NCBI GenBank assembly: GCA_022747635.1
Contig: JAKTNV010000075.1
Span: 744,001-808,000 of the forward strand
Direction of reading: 5' to 3'
Length of the DNA stretch: 64,000 nucleotides
Origin: Hetaerina americana
Lineage: Eukaryota > Arthropoda > Insecta > Odonata > Calopterygidae
Within the stretch, counting starts at the first letter, position 1. The number at the start of each line of letters is the position of its first letter. Positions 33,199-48,984 of the stretch are shown in pieces. The position numbers and the translations under genes are program-made. The notes under the pieces are model-generated. The model searched no databases and was not told where the DNA came from. It saw nothing but the letters and a program-made list of their open reading frames with translations.

Positions 33199-36100
33199 AT
33201 GAAATAATCTTCAGTTTTCAAATACCCGACTGCGATGGGCAATCGGCCGCAAAGGACGTACATAAATAAACGTAAAGAGTCTCACGCTTTCCTCCGATTC
33301 ACCAACTACATACCTGGTGTGCACGCGCGCGGTTCACGAAAAAATAGAGTAAATGTAAAGGAGAAACTTATGACAATAAAAGATGGACGAATTTCTAACC
33401 TCCTATTCAAATATATTTTCTACTGCTATGCGTCTGCATTTGATGAAAATGACCGTCGAGATATTAAGGAAAAAATATTATATTCCCATGATTACTTCCC
33501 TTTCACCCAGTACTTTTCAAACCACTGACCTGCTATGCTCGTTTCTCAGACGTAAGCCTTGACTTACATGTCTCCCTCCGTCAAAAATAATATGGATTCA
33601 CGGCGTCCCTCCGAAACTGGTACGCTTGTGGTCACGTTGCTCCTGCTTCACTTCCAGGGGCAGTAAATGACAGGTTCCCACATGCCCTTCCCACGCGGCC
33701 GTTTTTCCGCGAAGGCTAATTCCGCTTAACCTCCCGTCCCATCCGCTGCGTCGTAAAACTCCTCGGGGGTTCAACGCGAGGAGGCAGGCAGGTAATGCGA
33801 CCCGTCCTCGCCCCAAGTTTCTACGTTAACCAGAAAAGGGCTGTCGCAATGACCCACGTGGCATTCCGCACGAGGAAGAAATTTCTGTGGAAACCATGAC
33901 CCTCGCAAGCATAGAACGCAGCTGGGCAACAGCGTTCCTTGTACATTCACCAAGTCGTGACGAGCAGGCGTCGCAATAAACAAAATGGCGGGCAGTGAGC
34001 GCTTCCGTGGATTTTCCATTGTGCTAATTCTATCCAATCAATCAATTCCCAGAAACTATTTCTACGGAATGCATCGTCGTTCACAGCATATGGAATCAGC
34101 ATCATTCGCACAAATAACAATTTATATAATGGGCACCGGGTTTCCTTCTTGGAAAATCGGCATCTCGCTGAAACAATGTTGATAAACCTCCTCTGAACGA
34201 ATCCCCCAAGTATTTCAACGTCGAATGAATGATTTTTCATCCTTTTCCGCTATAATTTTGCGATACTGCAACGATTTAACAGCAATTGATTACAAATGCA
34301 TCGAGACAGACGTGACAAGTACACCAGTTCTTTGATCACCATGCCTCCAAATGACCGATTCTTGATATAGTTTTGCACCGGGGTCCCTTCCGCGGGACAC
34401 GAAGGTTTTCCCGGTGCGACACGGCTCATTCCCTTCCTTTGAACGAAATTAACCTTTCAAGAAATCTTTACTTGTCTTGTCACGCCACAGAACAGAAAAT
34501 GTTTCTCTAGGCAAAAGTTAAATGGTCCCAGTCCCAACTTACCCGCTAATTTTATTACGTTGATACACAAGGGATGGAAGGACATACGTTAATGTTGTTT
34601 ATTTCTTTGCGGGATTAGGAAAATGAAATCTAGGGAAAAGAGGTCGAAGTTTGACGTGAAAGAAAAATCTTTAAAATTAGCGGCCGGTATAATCATTTAT
34701 GAGATGATTGCATAACGTTTTCATTAAGGCAACTCTTCCTACAACTGCTTTCTTTCCGAGTGCATTTCTGACGAAAAAGGTTGCCGCATGTGCCTACCTG
34801 TCCGTCCTTTTAGCATTTCTACTTTCTGCAAATTTGGTGAAAATCTTTACCGCATTAGCCCCATTGAAGAATCCACCCCGGCCGTAATTTGACACTTGGT
34901 ACACGAGATCGTCACATCACCGTATTCGACAACCGATTTCCCGCAGTGGCGTTAACCGAAGGACGCTCGGCTTTGAGGACAATAGTGATTCGTGAAGCGA
35001 TATTTAATCAGATTCAACTAGTAACAGTGGCCGGGAATGGAATAACGTCCTTGCCTAGGCAACTTAGTAACATACAACTTAACTACGGACGAGAGAAAAT
35101 GCCGACGAGCCGTGAAGCGGTGTACATTTCATAACGATCGTGTGATTTTAACTCATGATATACACCATGACGATTAATTACCTTAGCAGTTGTGGTGATG
35201 CTTAATCACCGGGATATCATGTAATGTCATACCAGTCACAGCGAGGCGTTAATACTTAACATCGAACTTTGTCAAATTTGTGTAGTTGAAATCACCCTTA
35301 TGACATCTGTTAATAAATTCATCCACACAGAGTACCAAATTAGTAAAATATCTCGGGTACGCAGCGATATGTAAACGGAGACAGTTTTTTTTTCAAAATC
35401 TCGGAATGGATGACAAACGTCCTCCATTAGCGAACATTTATGACAGTCATCACCAAAATACCTACCTCCTGCCGTGATAATGTCAAATTTTGCAATGCAA
35501 CTACTGGTAATAAGAATGATTAAATTCGAGTCAACTAGTGTTACTTTCGAATAACGTTCCCCCATTGACACAACTGTCATTTACATATGAACACTAGAAA
35601 CTAACACACACGAACGTGCACATAGACCTACGCAACCTTCAGTCGTCTACTTCATCGCGAGTGGATTGAATCCTCTTTACTCCCGATTGACTTTCGCTTC
35701 ACATTGCAATGATCCCAGATTGGCCGGGGAAAAGACGACTATTTGTTTTCCTGTTCACTGGAATGCTTATTTCGTATCTTTTATGGTGATGTGCTAGGTA
35801 CCAGACAGCTTAAAATTGTTAATCATCGTTCTTTTATTACTCGTGACGATAAAGTTGCTTCCGCATCGCTAAGAACCTCAAGGAATCAACAATGAACGGG
35901 GATGAAATATTTGATGGGTCCACATGTATTGATTAAGTAATGCAGAACGAAGTAGATACTGAGTAATTGAATTAACACAGGGGCTTCTTCGAGACAGAAC
36001 CGAGAAATGATGTTCCGTGAACTGTCGACGGTGATACGAGTTCCACGAAAGAGAGGTCTTAGAGGAATGAACGGTTCCGGCTGTTAATTCCGCCCCTAGT

Positions 36101-38138
36101 CCCCCCAACCCCGCAAGCACTGGAAACCAGCCTGGATCCCTGATTACGATCCCAGGAAAAATCGTATTCAAGTCTTTCCTACGCCAGATAGTATAATCTG
36201 TCATCACTATTGAACGCCGCATCACGCCCCGACGGCTTTTTCCCACGTTTTTTTTTTATTTATTCACAGGAATGTTTTCCAGGTAAGGGCTATTCACTCT
36301 ACCTCATCCGTCAATCACTATCCCGACCCTCGAAAGTTATAAGGAAAAGTCGACCATTGCTCTAATGAAAGATATTATTCCAACGGCATGGAGGTAAAAA
36401 AAAAGATCCATATGCTTGACACACATTATGTCGATTGGAAAGAAGTGGAAACGATGTGAAATTAGGTTGGAAGCAACTGAAAAATATTGAGACACGAATA
36501 CAAGCCGTCATAGCTCCGCAACTACGACGAAAGGGATGTGGATATTATCGAGTTAAACGCATCTGTCCTATTTGCTTATGGCGATTGCAATTGCTCTTTC
36601 TTTTTTTTCCGTACGCAAAATTAGTTATCGACAGCGGTCACCTCTCCATCACTTAACCCACAGTTGTAACGGTAAATGCCATGCCATTTGATACGTGTAA
36701 AACGATCGCTTAAGGTGAGACACCCAGTTAGGTGAAGTAAGGCGCGAGACGCCTGTTTCCCATCGTAATGATCGCGCATACAATCCCGCGATGCGCCCTA
36801 TTTTCGCAGTTTCCGTGAATAAGACGTACGGCGGGGGATGTGCACCGAGCGAAGTTGCCGACACGAATTACGTACGCTTACGAGAGCCTGGTTTTCAAGG
36901 AGTCGCTTTCACGTTGACTACGTCCCCGAGGTATCCCATCACACAGGGTCATTTAACGTGACATACAGCGTGTGTGTGGGAGGGATTTTTTTTAAGGTCG
37001 TAGGGGTGTATTCCGTAACTTGACGGCACCGTGGAGAAAAGCACATCCAACGCATCGCACAGGGAAGGAAGGTGTTTCTTTGTAATAAAAGAAATGAACG
37101 CGATAACAAGTCGACGGCAGACGACTCTCCTCTTCGAAAGACGTGCAAGGAAACTAGGGTAGACATCCGCGGAAACGTGGATGTGGCGCCGTTTCAACGA
37201 CAATAAGAGTTTTCCCGTGATGAAGTATCATTTCGTTTCCGATGACATGCCGGTTGCTACAAATTCATCATCCCGCAACGAGGTACCGACGTCCGAAGCC
37301 GTTGGAAACTCGTCACGGCCGGGTCGCCACTGCGCGCCCTCGGCTACTACATTGTTTTTCCCGCCCGCTCACGGGGCTAAAGCATAATTCGGCGCCATCC
37401 TCGACTTTGTTGTACGTGAACTTTGACGTCCCATTCGCGTGCGTACAGTTCATTTCTTTTTCCCCTTCGGCCACCCCATGCAACCATTTCGAAGCCCACG
37501 CGGACGCGTCGTAAGGCGTGCGCTTAACGGGTGACTCCGTCTCCATTTGCGACTCGATAATCCTTTCCCACGGGCGCGGGAGGTGGGTGCGTCGCGACGC
37601 CCCCGAGTCGTCGAAAAATGCATAAACGTCCGCTTACGGGACAGGCACCGGGGAGGAACAGGAGGAAGGTTTGACAGGCGCCGAGTCAGGGGGAAGGCGT
37701 CCGAAGGGACCGTCTTCTCGGGGCCGCTTTCCGCGGCCGGCGCGCGGCCCACCGGGTCGCGAGCGCGTCCAATACCAGGTGAAGGATGGCCTCGAACGTA
37801 CGTTACCTCGGATCTCGAGGAATCGACCCCGGTAGAAACGTGTGCAACGTTTATTCCCGGGTACGCCTTCGACAGGACGACAACCCGTATTTTGACGACC
37901 CGCTGCACACGAACTGGGCTCGCCAAACGCCTGGCGCCGCCACGGCCGACAGGGTGGAACCCTGACGGGCGCCGCGGCGCAAGGCGCCCTCGTTACGCGC
38001 CCCCGACACTCTCCGAAACGCGAAAGTCGGAGGAGGAGTGGAGTACAAACAATCCGAGAAGCGCACCGGAGGCGAGAGGAAGAGATCGTATTTTGCTCCG
38101 AAATGGTACGATAGCAAGGTGGACTTTCGTATGAAATC
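33199..38138. other. Long spacer and H1 upstream region (U2)
   Basis: No mariner (empty site near 36964). The nested inverted repeat is at 34375-34417. It carries about 24 extra bases at 36395-36418 (A-run then GATCCATATG), also in U3 but not in U1 or U4. The GC-rich last 800 bp lead to the H1 gene of U3. Within it, 38033-38064 matches JH4 ORF1 and 38094-38114 matches the end of JH1 ORF2. No gene is recognised. Confidence 0.75.
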
Positions 38139-38185
38139 CTGTCTTGGTAATTTTCTCTTTCTATCATCACGCAGCAGCCGATAAC

Positions 38186-38932
38186 ATGGCAGACGCAGCA
38201 TCTGGAGCAGCGGCGGCCGCACCACCGGCAGCCCAGCCTTCGGGCACCGTCGCAGTAAAACCCCTGCCTTCTTCAGGAACCTCCGCGGCTTCCAAGAAGG
38301 CCAGCAAGGGCGGAGCAGCCAAGAAGGCTCGCGCAAAGCCGTCGCACCCGCCCACTTCCGAGATGGTTAACAACGCAGTCAAGGGCCTCAAGGAGCGCGG
38401 TGGCTCTTCCCTTCAAGCCATCAAGAAGTACATCGCAGCCAGCTACAAAGTGGACGCCGAGAGGCTCTCGCCTTTCATCAAGAAGTACCTCAAGGCGGCC
38501 GTCACCGCCGGAACTCTCGTCCAGACCAAGGGAAAGGGCGCCTCAGGTTCCTTCAAGCTGAGCCACAGCAAGAAGGCCGCACCCGCGGCAGCCAGCGGGA
38601 CGACCAAGGCGAAAAAGGTCGTCAAGAAGACGGGAGTAAAGAAACCGAAAGCGGTCGGAGCCAAGAAGTCCTCCGAGAAGGCGTCCAGTGGCACCAAGAG
38701 GTCCGCGCCCAAGGAGCGAAGCAAGTCCGCGCCACCAGCCAAGAAGGCGAAGAAGGCGGCGGACAAGCCAAAGAAGAAGCCGGCGGCTGGGAAACCCGCC
38801 GCCAAGGCGGCAAAGTCCCCGTCGAAGGCGAAAAAGGCGGCCACCAAACCCAAGACCCCCAAGCCCAAGAAGACGCCCACCAAGGCCAAGCCCGCCGCCA
38901 AGAAACCTTCCGCCGCCCAGAAAAAGAAGTGA
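38186..38932 (+). CDS. H1: Linker histone H1 (U3)
   Basis: 248 residues, with the upstream region uninterrupted. This is the reference for the empty H1 site, CCTGTCTTGGTAATTTT at about 38138-38154, and the upstream 100 bp show no TATA box. Confidence 0.97.
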   Translation: MADAASGAAAAAPPAAQPSGTVAVKPLPSSGTSAASKKASKGGAAKKARAKPSHPPTSEMVNNAVKGLKERGGSSLQAIKKYIAASYKVDAERLSPFIKKYLKAAVTAGTLVQTKGKGASGSFKLSHSKKAAPAAASGTTKAKKVVKKTGVKKPKAVGAKKSSEKASSGTKRSAPKERSKSAPPAKKAKKAADKPKKKPAAGKPAAKAAKSPSKAKKAATKPKTPKPKKTPTKAKPAAKKPSAAQKKK

Positions 38933-38986
38933 ACCATCACTGCTTCGCCACCGGCGCACCTAGGACAGCAGACAGCGTCCAATCTC

Positions 38987-39002
38987 GGTCCTTTTTAGGA
39001 CC
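38987..39002 (+). terminator. Histone stem-loop, H1 (U3)
   Basis: GGTCCTTTTTAGGACC, intact. Confidence 0.95.
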
Positions 39003-39389
39003 ATCATGTCTTCCAAAGATGCTTGCCACTCAATGCCCACGCCACCGAGCACGCCCAAAGTTAACATTTATCATGATTAATGCCATGCAAAAACAACGGT
39101 CCTATTTAAAATTGATGATGCGACATGGACGGACGAAAAAAAAAATTAAGAATAACATTCATAGAACGTGTAAAATGAACAACACGTCACGGAGTATTGT
39201 TTTCTTTTCGTAAAGCGCGTCAGGTAAGCATCGCACGAACTTTTATTTCATCGCTTTCATCTCATTTCATCCGTGCCAACGCACTTGCCATGCGGAAAGG
39301 AAATTTCATGTCGTCCATCATTCCAATGGATTTATATCGTCGTCAATTATTGTGCGATCGTGCTAAATTCAAACTTTTAAGTATGTACT
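39003..39389. other. H1-H3 convergent flanks (U3)
   Basis: No gene seen; essentially identical to U2. Confidence 0.75.
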
Positions 39390-39405
39390 GGTCCTGAAAA
39401 GGACC
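39390..39405 (-). terminator. Histone stem-loop, H3 (U3)
   Basis: GGTCCTTTTCAGGACC on the minus strand. Confidence 0.95.
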
Positions 39406-39431
39406 TTTGTTTTTCGGCCGAAAGTAGCTTT

Positions 39432-39954
<523 letters not shown>

Positions 39955-39966
39955 GATCTGTAAAAA

Positions 39967-40453
<487 letters not shown>

Positions 40454-40504
40454 ACACGACGCGACGGGATCGCCATCCGACACCCGGCGTACGTCGATAA
40501 AAAA

Positions 40505-40520
40505 GGTCCTTCTAAGGACC
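40505..40520 (+). terminator. Histone stem-loop, H4 (U3)
   Basis: GGTCCTTCTAAGGACC. Confidence 0.95.
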
Positions 40521-40721
40521 AATACAATGTTCAGAGATGGAGCCAATCCTTTGCCATAACGGAACGAAAAATTATTCCCTATTCGCCATAGCGTGTGTGA
40601 CGGCGATAAATAGTAAAGTAAGACCTGTTCGAACGCACCGGAAAAAAAATGGCGGTGATAATAGAGTTGAAATTGTATGAGCCATTACCGACGTAAAAGA
40701 CATTGTCAGCGAATCGGAATA

Positions 40722-40835
40722 AGCACGTGGCAACGGACTGGCGACAATGTAAATCGCGCCGTTGCAACCGTACATGAATTAGCACGTGGCAACGGACTGG
40801 CGACAATGTATATCGCGCCGTTGCAACCATGCATG
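40722..40835. repeat. 59-bp tandem repeat between H4 and H2A (U3)
   Basis: Two copies, as in U1; no gene in 40521-41092. Confidence 0.88.
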
Positions 40836-41092
40836 TTAACAAGAAATAAGCGGCAGATTGCAGGTGAAATTTTATGACAGACTATGAAATACATCGTAAA
40901 CGAATCAGTGTCACCTTCAATCATTCTTCGTTGCATTTCAGCGAACGCTTTCACTTTTTATACGCTGTATTTCCCATCGTTTACCTTAGCCCAATTATAG
41001 CTCCACTTTTCAGTCCCTATGCTTATCACGTTTATTGTTATTATTCTTTTTTTCACATGACATTTATCGCGTACATCTCTCTAGTATGTTCT

Positions 41093-41108
41093 GGTCCTGA
41101 AAAGGACC
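41093..41108 (-). terminator. Histone stem-loop, H2A (U3)
   Basis: GGTCCTTTTCAGGACC on the minus strand. Confidence 0.95.
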
Positions 41109-41130
41109 TTTTATGCGCACAGCGTGATGC

Positions 41131-41726
<596 letters not shown>

Positions 41727-42098
41727 ATGCCACCCAAGACGAGCGGAAAGGCTGCGAAGAAAGCGGGCAAGGCCCAGAAGAACATCTCCAAGGGAGACAA
41801 GAAGAAGAAGCGCAGGAGGAAGGAGAGCTACGCAATCTACATCTACAAAGTGCTGAAGCAGGTGCACCCCGACACCGGAATCTCCAGCAAGGCCATGAGC
41901 ATCATGAACAGCTTCGTCAACGACATTTTCGAGAGAATCGCCGCCGAAGCTTCTCGCCTGGCTCACTACAACAAGCGCTCCACCATCACCAGCCGGGAGG
42001 TGCAGACCGCCGTCAGGCTCTTGCTTCCCGGTGAGCTGGCCAAGCACGCCGTCTCCGAGGGGACCAAGGCCGTCACCAAGTACACCAGCTCAAAGTAA
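41727..42098 (+). CDS. H2B: Histone H2B (U3)
   Basis: 123 residues, identical to the other copies. Confidence 0.97.
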   Translation: MPPKTSGKAAKKAGKAQKNISKGDKKKKRRRKESYAIYIYKVLKQVHPDTGISSKAMSIMNSFVNDIFERIAAEASRLAHYNKRSTITSREVQTAVRLLLPGELAKHAVSEGTKAVTKYTSSK

Positions 42099-42132
42099 AT
42101 TCCTCGACGGGATTGCTTTGATGCATCCTAAC

Positions 42133-42148
42133 GGCCCTTCTAAGGGCC
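42133..42148 (+). terminator. Histone stem-loop, H2B (U3)
   Basis: GGCCCTTCTAAGGGCC. Confidence 0.95.
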
Positions 42149-45100
42149 ATGAAATAATCTTCAGTTTTCAAATACCCGACTGCGATGGGCAATCGGCCGC
42201 AAAGGACGTACATAAATAAACGTAAAGAGTCTCACGCTTTCCTCCGATTCACCAACTACATACCTGGTGTGCACGCGCGCGGTTCACGAAAAAATAGAGT
42301 AAATGTAAAGGAGAAACTTATGACAATAAAAGATGGACGAATTTCTAACCTCCTATTCAAATATATTTTCTACTGCTATGCGTCTGCATTTGATGAAAAT
42401 GACCGTCGAGATATTAAGGAAAAAATATTATATTCCCATGATTACTTCCCTTTCACCCAGTACTTTTCAAACCACTGACCTGCTATGCTCGTTTCTCAGA
42501 CGTAAGCCTTGACTTACATGTCTCCCTCCGTCAAAAATAATATGGATTCACGGCGTCCCTCCGAAACTGGTACGCTTGTGGTCACGTTGCTCCTGCTTCA
42601 CTTCCAGGGGCAGTAAATGACAGGTTCCCACATGCCCTTCCCACGCGGCCGTTTTTCCGCGAAGGCTAATTCCGCTTAACCTCCCGTCCCATCCGCTGCG
42701 TCGTAAAACTCCTCGGGGGTTCAACGCGAGGAGGCAGGCAGGTAATGCGACCCGTCCTCGCCCCAAGTTTCTACGTTAACCAGAAAAGGGCTGTCGCAAT
42801 GACCCACGTGGCATTCCGCACGAGGAAGAAATTTCTGTGGAAACCATGACCCTCGCAAGCATAGAACGCAGCTGGGCAACAGCGTTCCTTGTACATTCAC
42901 CAAGTCGTGACGAGCAGGCGTCGCAATAAACAAAATGGCGGGCAGTGAGCGCTTCCGTGGATTTTCCATTGTGCTAATTCTATCCAATCAATCAATTCCC
43001 AGAAACTATTTCTACGGAATGCATCGTCGTTCACAGCATATGGAATCAGCATCATTCGCACAAATAACAATTTATATAATGGGCACCGGGTTTCCTTCTT
43101 GGAAAATCGGCATCTCGCTGAAACAATGTTGATAAACCTCCTCTGAACGAATCCCCCAAGTATTTCAACGTCGAATGAATGATTTTTCATCCTTTTCCGC
43201 TATAATTTTGCGATACTGCAACGATTTAACAGCAATTGATTACAAATGCATCGAGACAGACGTGACAAGTACACCAGTTCTTTGATCACCATGCCTCCAA
43301 ATGACCGATTCTTGATATAGTTTTGCACCGGGGTCCCTTCCGCGGGACACGAAGGTTTTCCCGGTGCGAGACGGCTCATTCCCTTCCTTTGAACGAAATT
43401 AACCTTTCAAGAAATCTTTACTTGTCTTGTCACGCCACAGAACAGAAAATGTTTCTCTAGGCAAAAGTTAAATGGTCCCAGTCCCAACTTACCCGCTAAT
43501 TTTATTACGTTGATACACAAGGGATGGAAGGACATACGTTAATGTTGTTTATTTCTTTGCGGGATTAGGAAAATGAAATCTAGGGAAAAGAGGTCGAAGT
43601 TTGACGTGAAAGAAAAATCTTTAAAATTAGCGGCCGGTATAATCATTTATGAGATGATTGCATAACGTTTTCATTAAGGCAACTCTTCCTACAACTGCTT
43701 TCTTTCCGAGTGCATTTCTGACGAAAAAGGTTGCCGCATGTGCCTACCTGTCCGTCCTTTTAGCATTTCTACTTTCTGCAAATTTGGTGAAAATCTTTAC
43801 CGCATTAGCCCCATTGAAGAATCCACCCCGGCCGTAATTTGACACTTGGTACACGAGATCGTCACATCACCGTATTCGACAACCGATTTCCCGCAGTGGC
43901 GTTAACCGAAGGACGCTCGGCTTTGAGGACAATAGTGATTCGTGAAGCGATATTTAATCAGATTCAACTAGTAACAGTGGCCGGGAATGGAATAACGTCC
44001 TTGCCTAGGCAACTTAGTAACATACAACTTAACTACGGACGAGAGAAAATGCCGACGAGCCGTGAAGCGGTGTACATTTCATAACGATCGTGTGATTTTA
44101 ACTCATGATATACACCATGACGATTAATTACCTTAGCAGTTGTGGTGATGCTTAATCACCGGGATATCATGTAATGTCATACCAGTCACAGCGAGGCGTT
44201 AATACTTAACATCGAACTTTGTCAAATTTGTGTAGTTGAAATCACCCTTATGACATCTGTTAATAAATTCATCCACACAGAGTACCAAATTAGTAAAATA
44301 TCTCGGGTACGCAGCGATATGTAAACGGAGACAGTTTTTTTTTCAAAATCTCGGAATGGATGACAAACGTCCTCCATTAGCGAACATTTATGACAGTCAT
44401 CACCAAAATACCTACCTCCTGCCGTGATAATGTCAAATTTTGCAATGCAACTACTGGTAATAAGAATGATTAAATTCGAGTCAACTAGTGTTACTTTCGA
44501 ATAACGTTCCCCCATTGACACAACTGTCATTTACATATGAACACTAGAAACTAACACACACGAACGTGCACATAGACCTACGCAACCTTCAGTCGTCTAC
44601 TTCATCGCGAGTGGATTGAATCCTCTTTACTCCCGATTGACTTTCGCTTCACATTGCAATGATCCCAGATTGGCCGGGGAAAAGACGACTATTTGTTTTC
44701 CTGTTCACTGGAATGCTTATTTCGTATCTTTTATGGTGATGTGCTAGGTACCAGACAGCTTAAAATTGTTAATCATCGTTCTTTTATTACTCGTGACGAT
44801 AAAGTTGCTTCCGCATCGCTAAGAACCTCAAGGAATCAACAATGAACGGGGATGAAATATTTGATGGGTCCACATGTATTGATTAAGTAATGCAGAACGA
44901 AGTAGATACTGAGTAATTGAATTAACACAGGGGCTTCTTCGAGACAGAACCGAGAAATGATGTTCCGTGAACTGTCGACGGTGATACGAGTTCCACGAAA
45001 GAGAGGTCTTAGAGGAATGAACGGTTCCGGCTGTTAATTCCGCCCCTAGTCCCCCCAACCCCGCAAGCACTGGAAACCAGCCTGGATCCCTGATTACGAT

Positions 45101-47088
45101 CCCAGGAAAAATCGTATTCAAGTCTTTCCTACGCCAGATAGTATAATCTGTCATCACTATTGAACGCCGCATCACGCCCCGACGGCTTTTTCCCACGTTT
45201 TTTTTTTATTTATTCACAGGAATGTTTTCCAGGTAAGGGCTATTCACTCTACCTCATCCGTCAATCACTATCCCGACCCTCGAAAGTTATAAGGAAAAGT
45301 CGACCATTGCTCTAATGAAAGATATTATTCCAACGGCATGGAGGTAAAAAAAAAGATCCATATGCTTGACACACATTATGTCGATTGGAAAGAAGTGGAA
45401 ACGATGTGAAATTAGGTTGGAAGCAACTGAAAAATATTGAGACACGAATACAAGCCGTCATAGCTCCGCAACTACGACGAAAGGGATGTGGATATTATCG
45501 AGTTAAACGCATCTGTCCTATTTGCTTATGGCGATTGCAATTGCTCTTTCTTTTTTTTCCGTACGCAAAATTAGTTATCGACAGCGGTCACCTCTCCATC
45601 ACTTAACCCACAGTTGTAACGGTAAATGCCATGCCATTTGATACGTGTAAAACGATCGCTTAAGGTGAGACACCCAGTTAGGTGAAGTAAGGCGCGAGAC
45701 GCCTGTTTCCCATCGTAATGATCGCGCATACAATCCCGCGATGCGCCCTATTTTCGCAGTTTCCGTGAATAAGACGTACGGCGGGGGATGTGCACCGAGC
45801 GAAGTTGCCGACACGAATTACGTACGCTTACGAGAGCCTGGTTTTCAAGGAGTCGCTTTCACGTTGACTACGTCCCCGAGGTATCCCATCACACAGGGTC
45901 ATTTAACGTGACATACAGCGTGTGTGTGGGAGGGATTTTTTTTAAGGTCGTAGGGGTGTATTCCGTAACTTGACGGCACCGTGGAGAAAAGCACATCCAA
46001 CGCATCGCACAGGGAAGGAAGGTGTTTCTTTGTAATAAAAGAAATGAACGCGATAACAAGTCGACGGCAGACGACTCTCCTCTTCGAAAGACGTGCAAGG
46101 AAACTAGGGTAGACATCCGCGGAAACGTGGATGTGGCGCCGTTTCAACGACAATAAGAGTTTTCCCGTGATGAAGTATCATTTCGTTTCCGATGACATGC
46201 CGGTTGCTACAAATTCATCATCCCGCAACGAGGTACCGACGTCCGAAGCCGTTGGAAACTCGTCACGGCCGGGTCGCCACTGCGCGCCCTCGGCTACTAC
46301 ATTGTTTTTCCCGCCCGCTCACGGGGCTAAAGCATAATTCGGCGCCATCCTCGACTTTGTTGTACGTGAACTTTGACGTCCCATTCGCGTGCGTACAGTT
46401 CATTTCTTTTTCCCCTTCGGCCACCCCATGCAACCATTTCGAAGCCCACGCGGACGCGTCGTAAGGCGTGCGCTTAACGGGTGACTCCGTCTCCATTTGC
46501 GACTCGATAATCCTTTCCCACGGGCGCGGGAGGTGGGTGCGTCGCGACGCCCCCGAGTCGTCGAAAAATGCATAAACGTCCGCTTACGGGACAGGCACCG
46601 GGGAGGAACAGGAGGAAGGTTTGACAGGCGCCGAGTCAGGGGGAAGGCGTCCGAAGGGACCGTCTTCTCGGGGCCGCTTTCCGCGGCCGGCGCGCGGCCC
46701 ACCGGGTCGCGAGCGCGTCCAATACCAGGTGAAGGATGGCCTCGAACGTACGTTACCTCGGATCTCGAGGAATCGACCCCGGTAGAAACGTGTGCAACGT
46801 TTATTCCCGGGTACGCCTTCGACAGGACGACAACCCGTATTTTGACGACCCGCTGCACACGAACTGGGCTCGCCAAACGCCTGGCGCCGCCACGGCCGAC
46901 AGGGTGGAACCCTGACGGGCGCCGCGGCGCAAGGCGCCCTCGTTACGCGCCCCCGACACTCTCCGAAACGCGAAAGTCGGAGGAGGAGTGGAGTACAAAC
47001 AATCCGAGAAGCGCACCGGAGGCGAGAGGAAGAGATCGTATTTTGCTCCGAAATGGTACGATAGCAAGGTGGACTTTCGTATGAAATC
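42149..47088. other. Long spacer and H1 upstream region (U3)
   Basis: Nearly identical to the U2 spacer, including the 24-bp insertion; nested inverted repeat at 43325-43367. It has GAGACGG just after the inverted repeat, shared with U4 and U5, where U1 and U2 have GACACGG. No gene seen. Confidence 0.75.
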
Positions 47089-47135
47089 CTGTCTTGGTAA
47101 TTTTCTCTTTCTATCATCACGCAGCAGCCGATAAC

Positions 47136-47882
47136 ATGGCAGACGCAGCATCTGGAGCAGCGGCGGCCGCACCACCGGCAGCCCAGCCTTCGGGCACCGT
47201 CGCAGTAAAACCCCTGCCTTCTTCAGGAACCTCCGCGGCTTCCAAGAAGGCCAGCAAGGGCGGAGCAGCCAAGAAGGCTCGCGCAAAGCCGTCGCACCCG
47301 CCCACTTCCGAGATGGTTAACAACGCAGTCAAGGGCCTCAAGGAGCGCGGTGGCTCTTCCCTTCAAGCCATCAAGAAGTACATCGCAGCCAGCTACAAAG
47401 TGGACGCCGAGAGGCTCTCGCCTTTCATCAAGAAGTACCTCAAGGCGGCCGTCACCGCCGGAACTCTCGTCCAGACCAAGGGAAAGGGCGCCTCAGGTTC
47501 CTTCAAGCTGAGCCACAGCAAGAAGGCCGCACCCGCGGCAGCCAGCGGGACGACCAAGGCGAAAAAGGTCGTCAAGAAGACGGGAGTAAAGAAACCGAAA
47601 GCGGTCGGAGCCAAGAAGTCCTCCGAGAAGGCGTCCAGTGGCACCAAGAGGTCCGCGCCCAAGGAGCGAAGCAAGTCCGCGCCACCAGCCAAGAAGGCGA
47701 AGAAGGCGGCGGACAAGCCAAAGAAGAAGCCGGCGGCTGGGAAACCCGCCGCCAAGGCGGCAAAGTCCCCGTCGAAGGCGAAAAAGGCGGCCACCAAACC
47801 CAAGACCCCCAAGCCCAAGAAGACGCCCACCAAGGCCAAGCCCGCCGCCAAGAAACCTTCCGCCGCCCAGAAAAAGAAGTGA
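47136..47882 (+). CDS. H1: Linker histone H1 (U4)
   Basis: 248 residues, coding and upstream regions intact, but its mRNA 3' stem-loop carries a substitution. Confidence 0.95.
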   Translation: MADAASGAAAAAPPAAQPSGTVAVKPLPSSGTSAASKKASKGGAAKKARAKPSHPPTSEMVNNAVKGLKERGGSSLQAIKKYIAASYKVDAERLSPFIKKYLKAAVTAGTLVQTKGKGASGSFKLSHSKKAAPAAASGTTKAKKVVKKTGVKKPKAVGAKKSSEKASSGTKRSAPKERSKSAPPAKKAKKAADKPKKKPAAGKPAAKAAKSPSKAKKAATKPKTPKPKKTPTKAKPAAKKPSAAQKKK

Positions 47883-47936
47883 ACCATCACTGCTTCGCCA
47901 CCGGCGCACCTAGGACAGCAGACAGCGTCCAATCTC

Positions 47937-47952
47937 GATCCTTTTTAGGACC
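47937..47952 (+). terminator. Histone stem-loop, H1 (U4), mutated second pair
   Basis: GATCCTTTTTAGGACC. The second base is A instead of G, giving an A-C mismatch at the second pair of the stem. The two basal G-C pairs are strongly conserved in histone stem-loops, so SLBP binding and 3' processing are probably weakened. Confidence 0.9.
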
Positions 47953-48339
47953 ATCATGTCTTCCAAAGATGCTTGCCACTCAATGCCCACGCCACCGAGC
48001 ACGCCCAAAGTTAACATTTATCATGATTAATGCCATGCAAAAACAACGGTCCTATTTAAAATTGATGATGCGACATGGACGGACGAAAAAAAAAATTAAG
48101 AATAACATTCATAGAACGTGTAAAATGAACAACACGTCACGGAGTATTGTTTTCTTTTCGTAAAGCGCGTCAGGTAAGCATCGCACGAACTTTTATTTCA
48201 TCGCTTTCATCTCATTTCATCCGTGCCAACGCACTTGCCATGCGGAAAGGAAATTTCATGTCGTCCATCATTCCAATGGATTTATATCGTCGTCAATTAT
48301 TGTGCGATCGTGCTAAATTCAAACTTTTAAGTATGTACT
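47953..48339. other. H1-H3 convergent flanks (U4)
   Basis: No gene seen; like U2. Confidence 0.75.
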
Positions 48340-48355
48340 GGTCCTGAAAAGGACC
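48340..48355 (-). terminator. Histone stem-loop, H3 (U4)
   Basis: GGTCCTTTTCAGGACC on the minus strand. Confidence 0.95.
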
Positions 48356-48381
48356 TTTGTTTTTCGGCCGAAAGTAGCTTT

Positions 48382-48973
<592 letters not shown>

Positions 48974-48984
<11 letters not shown>

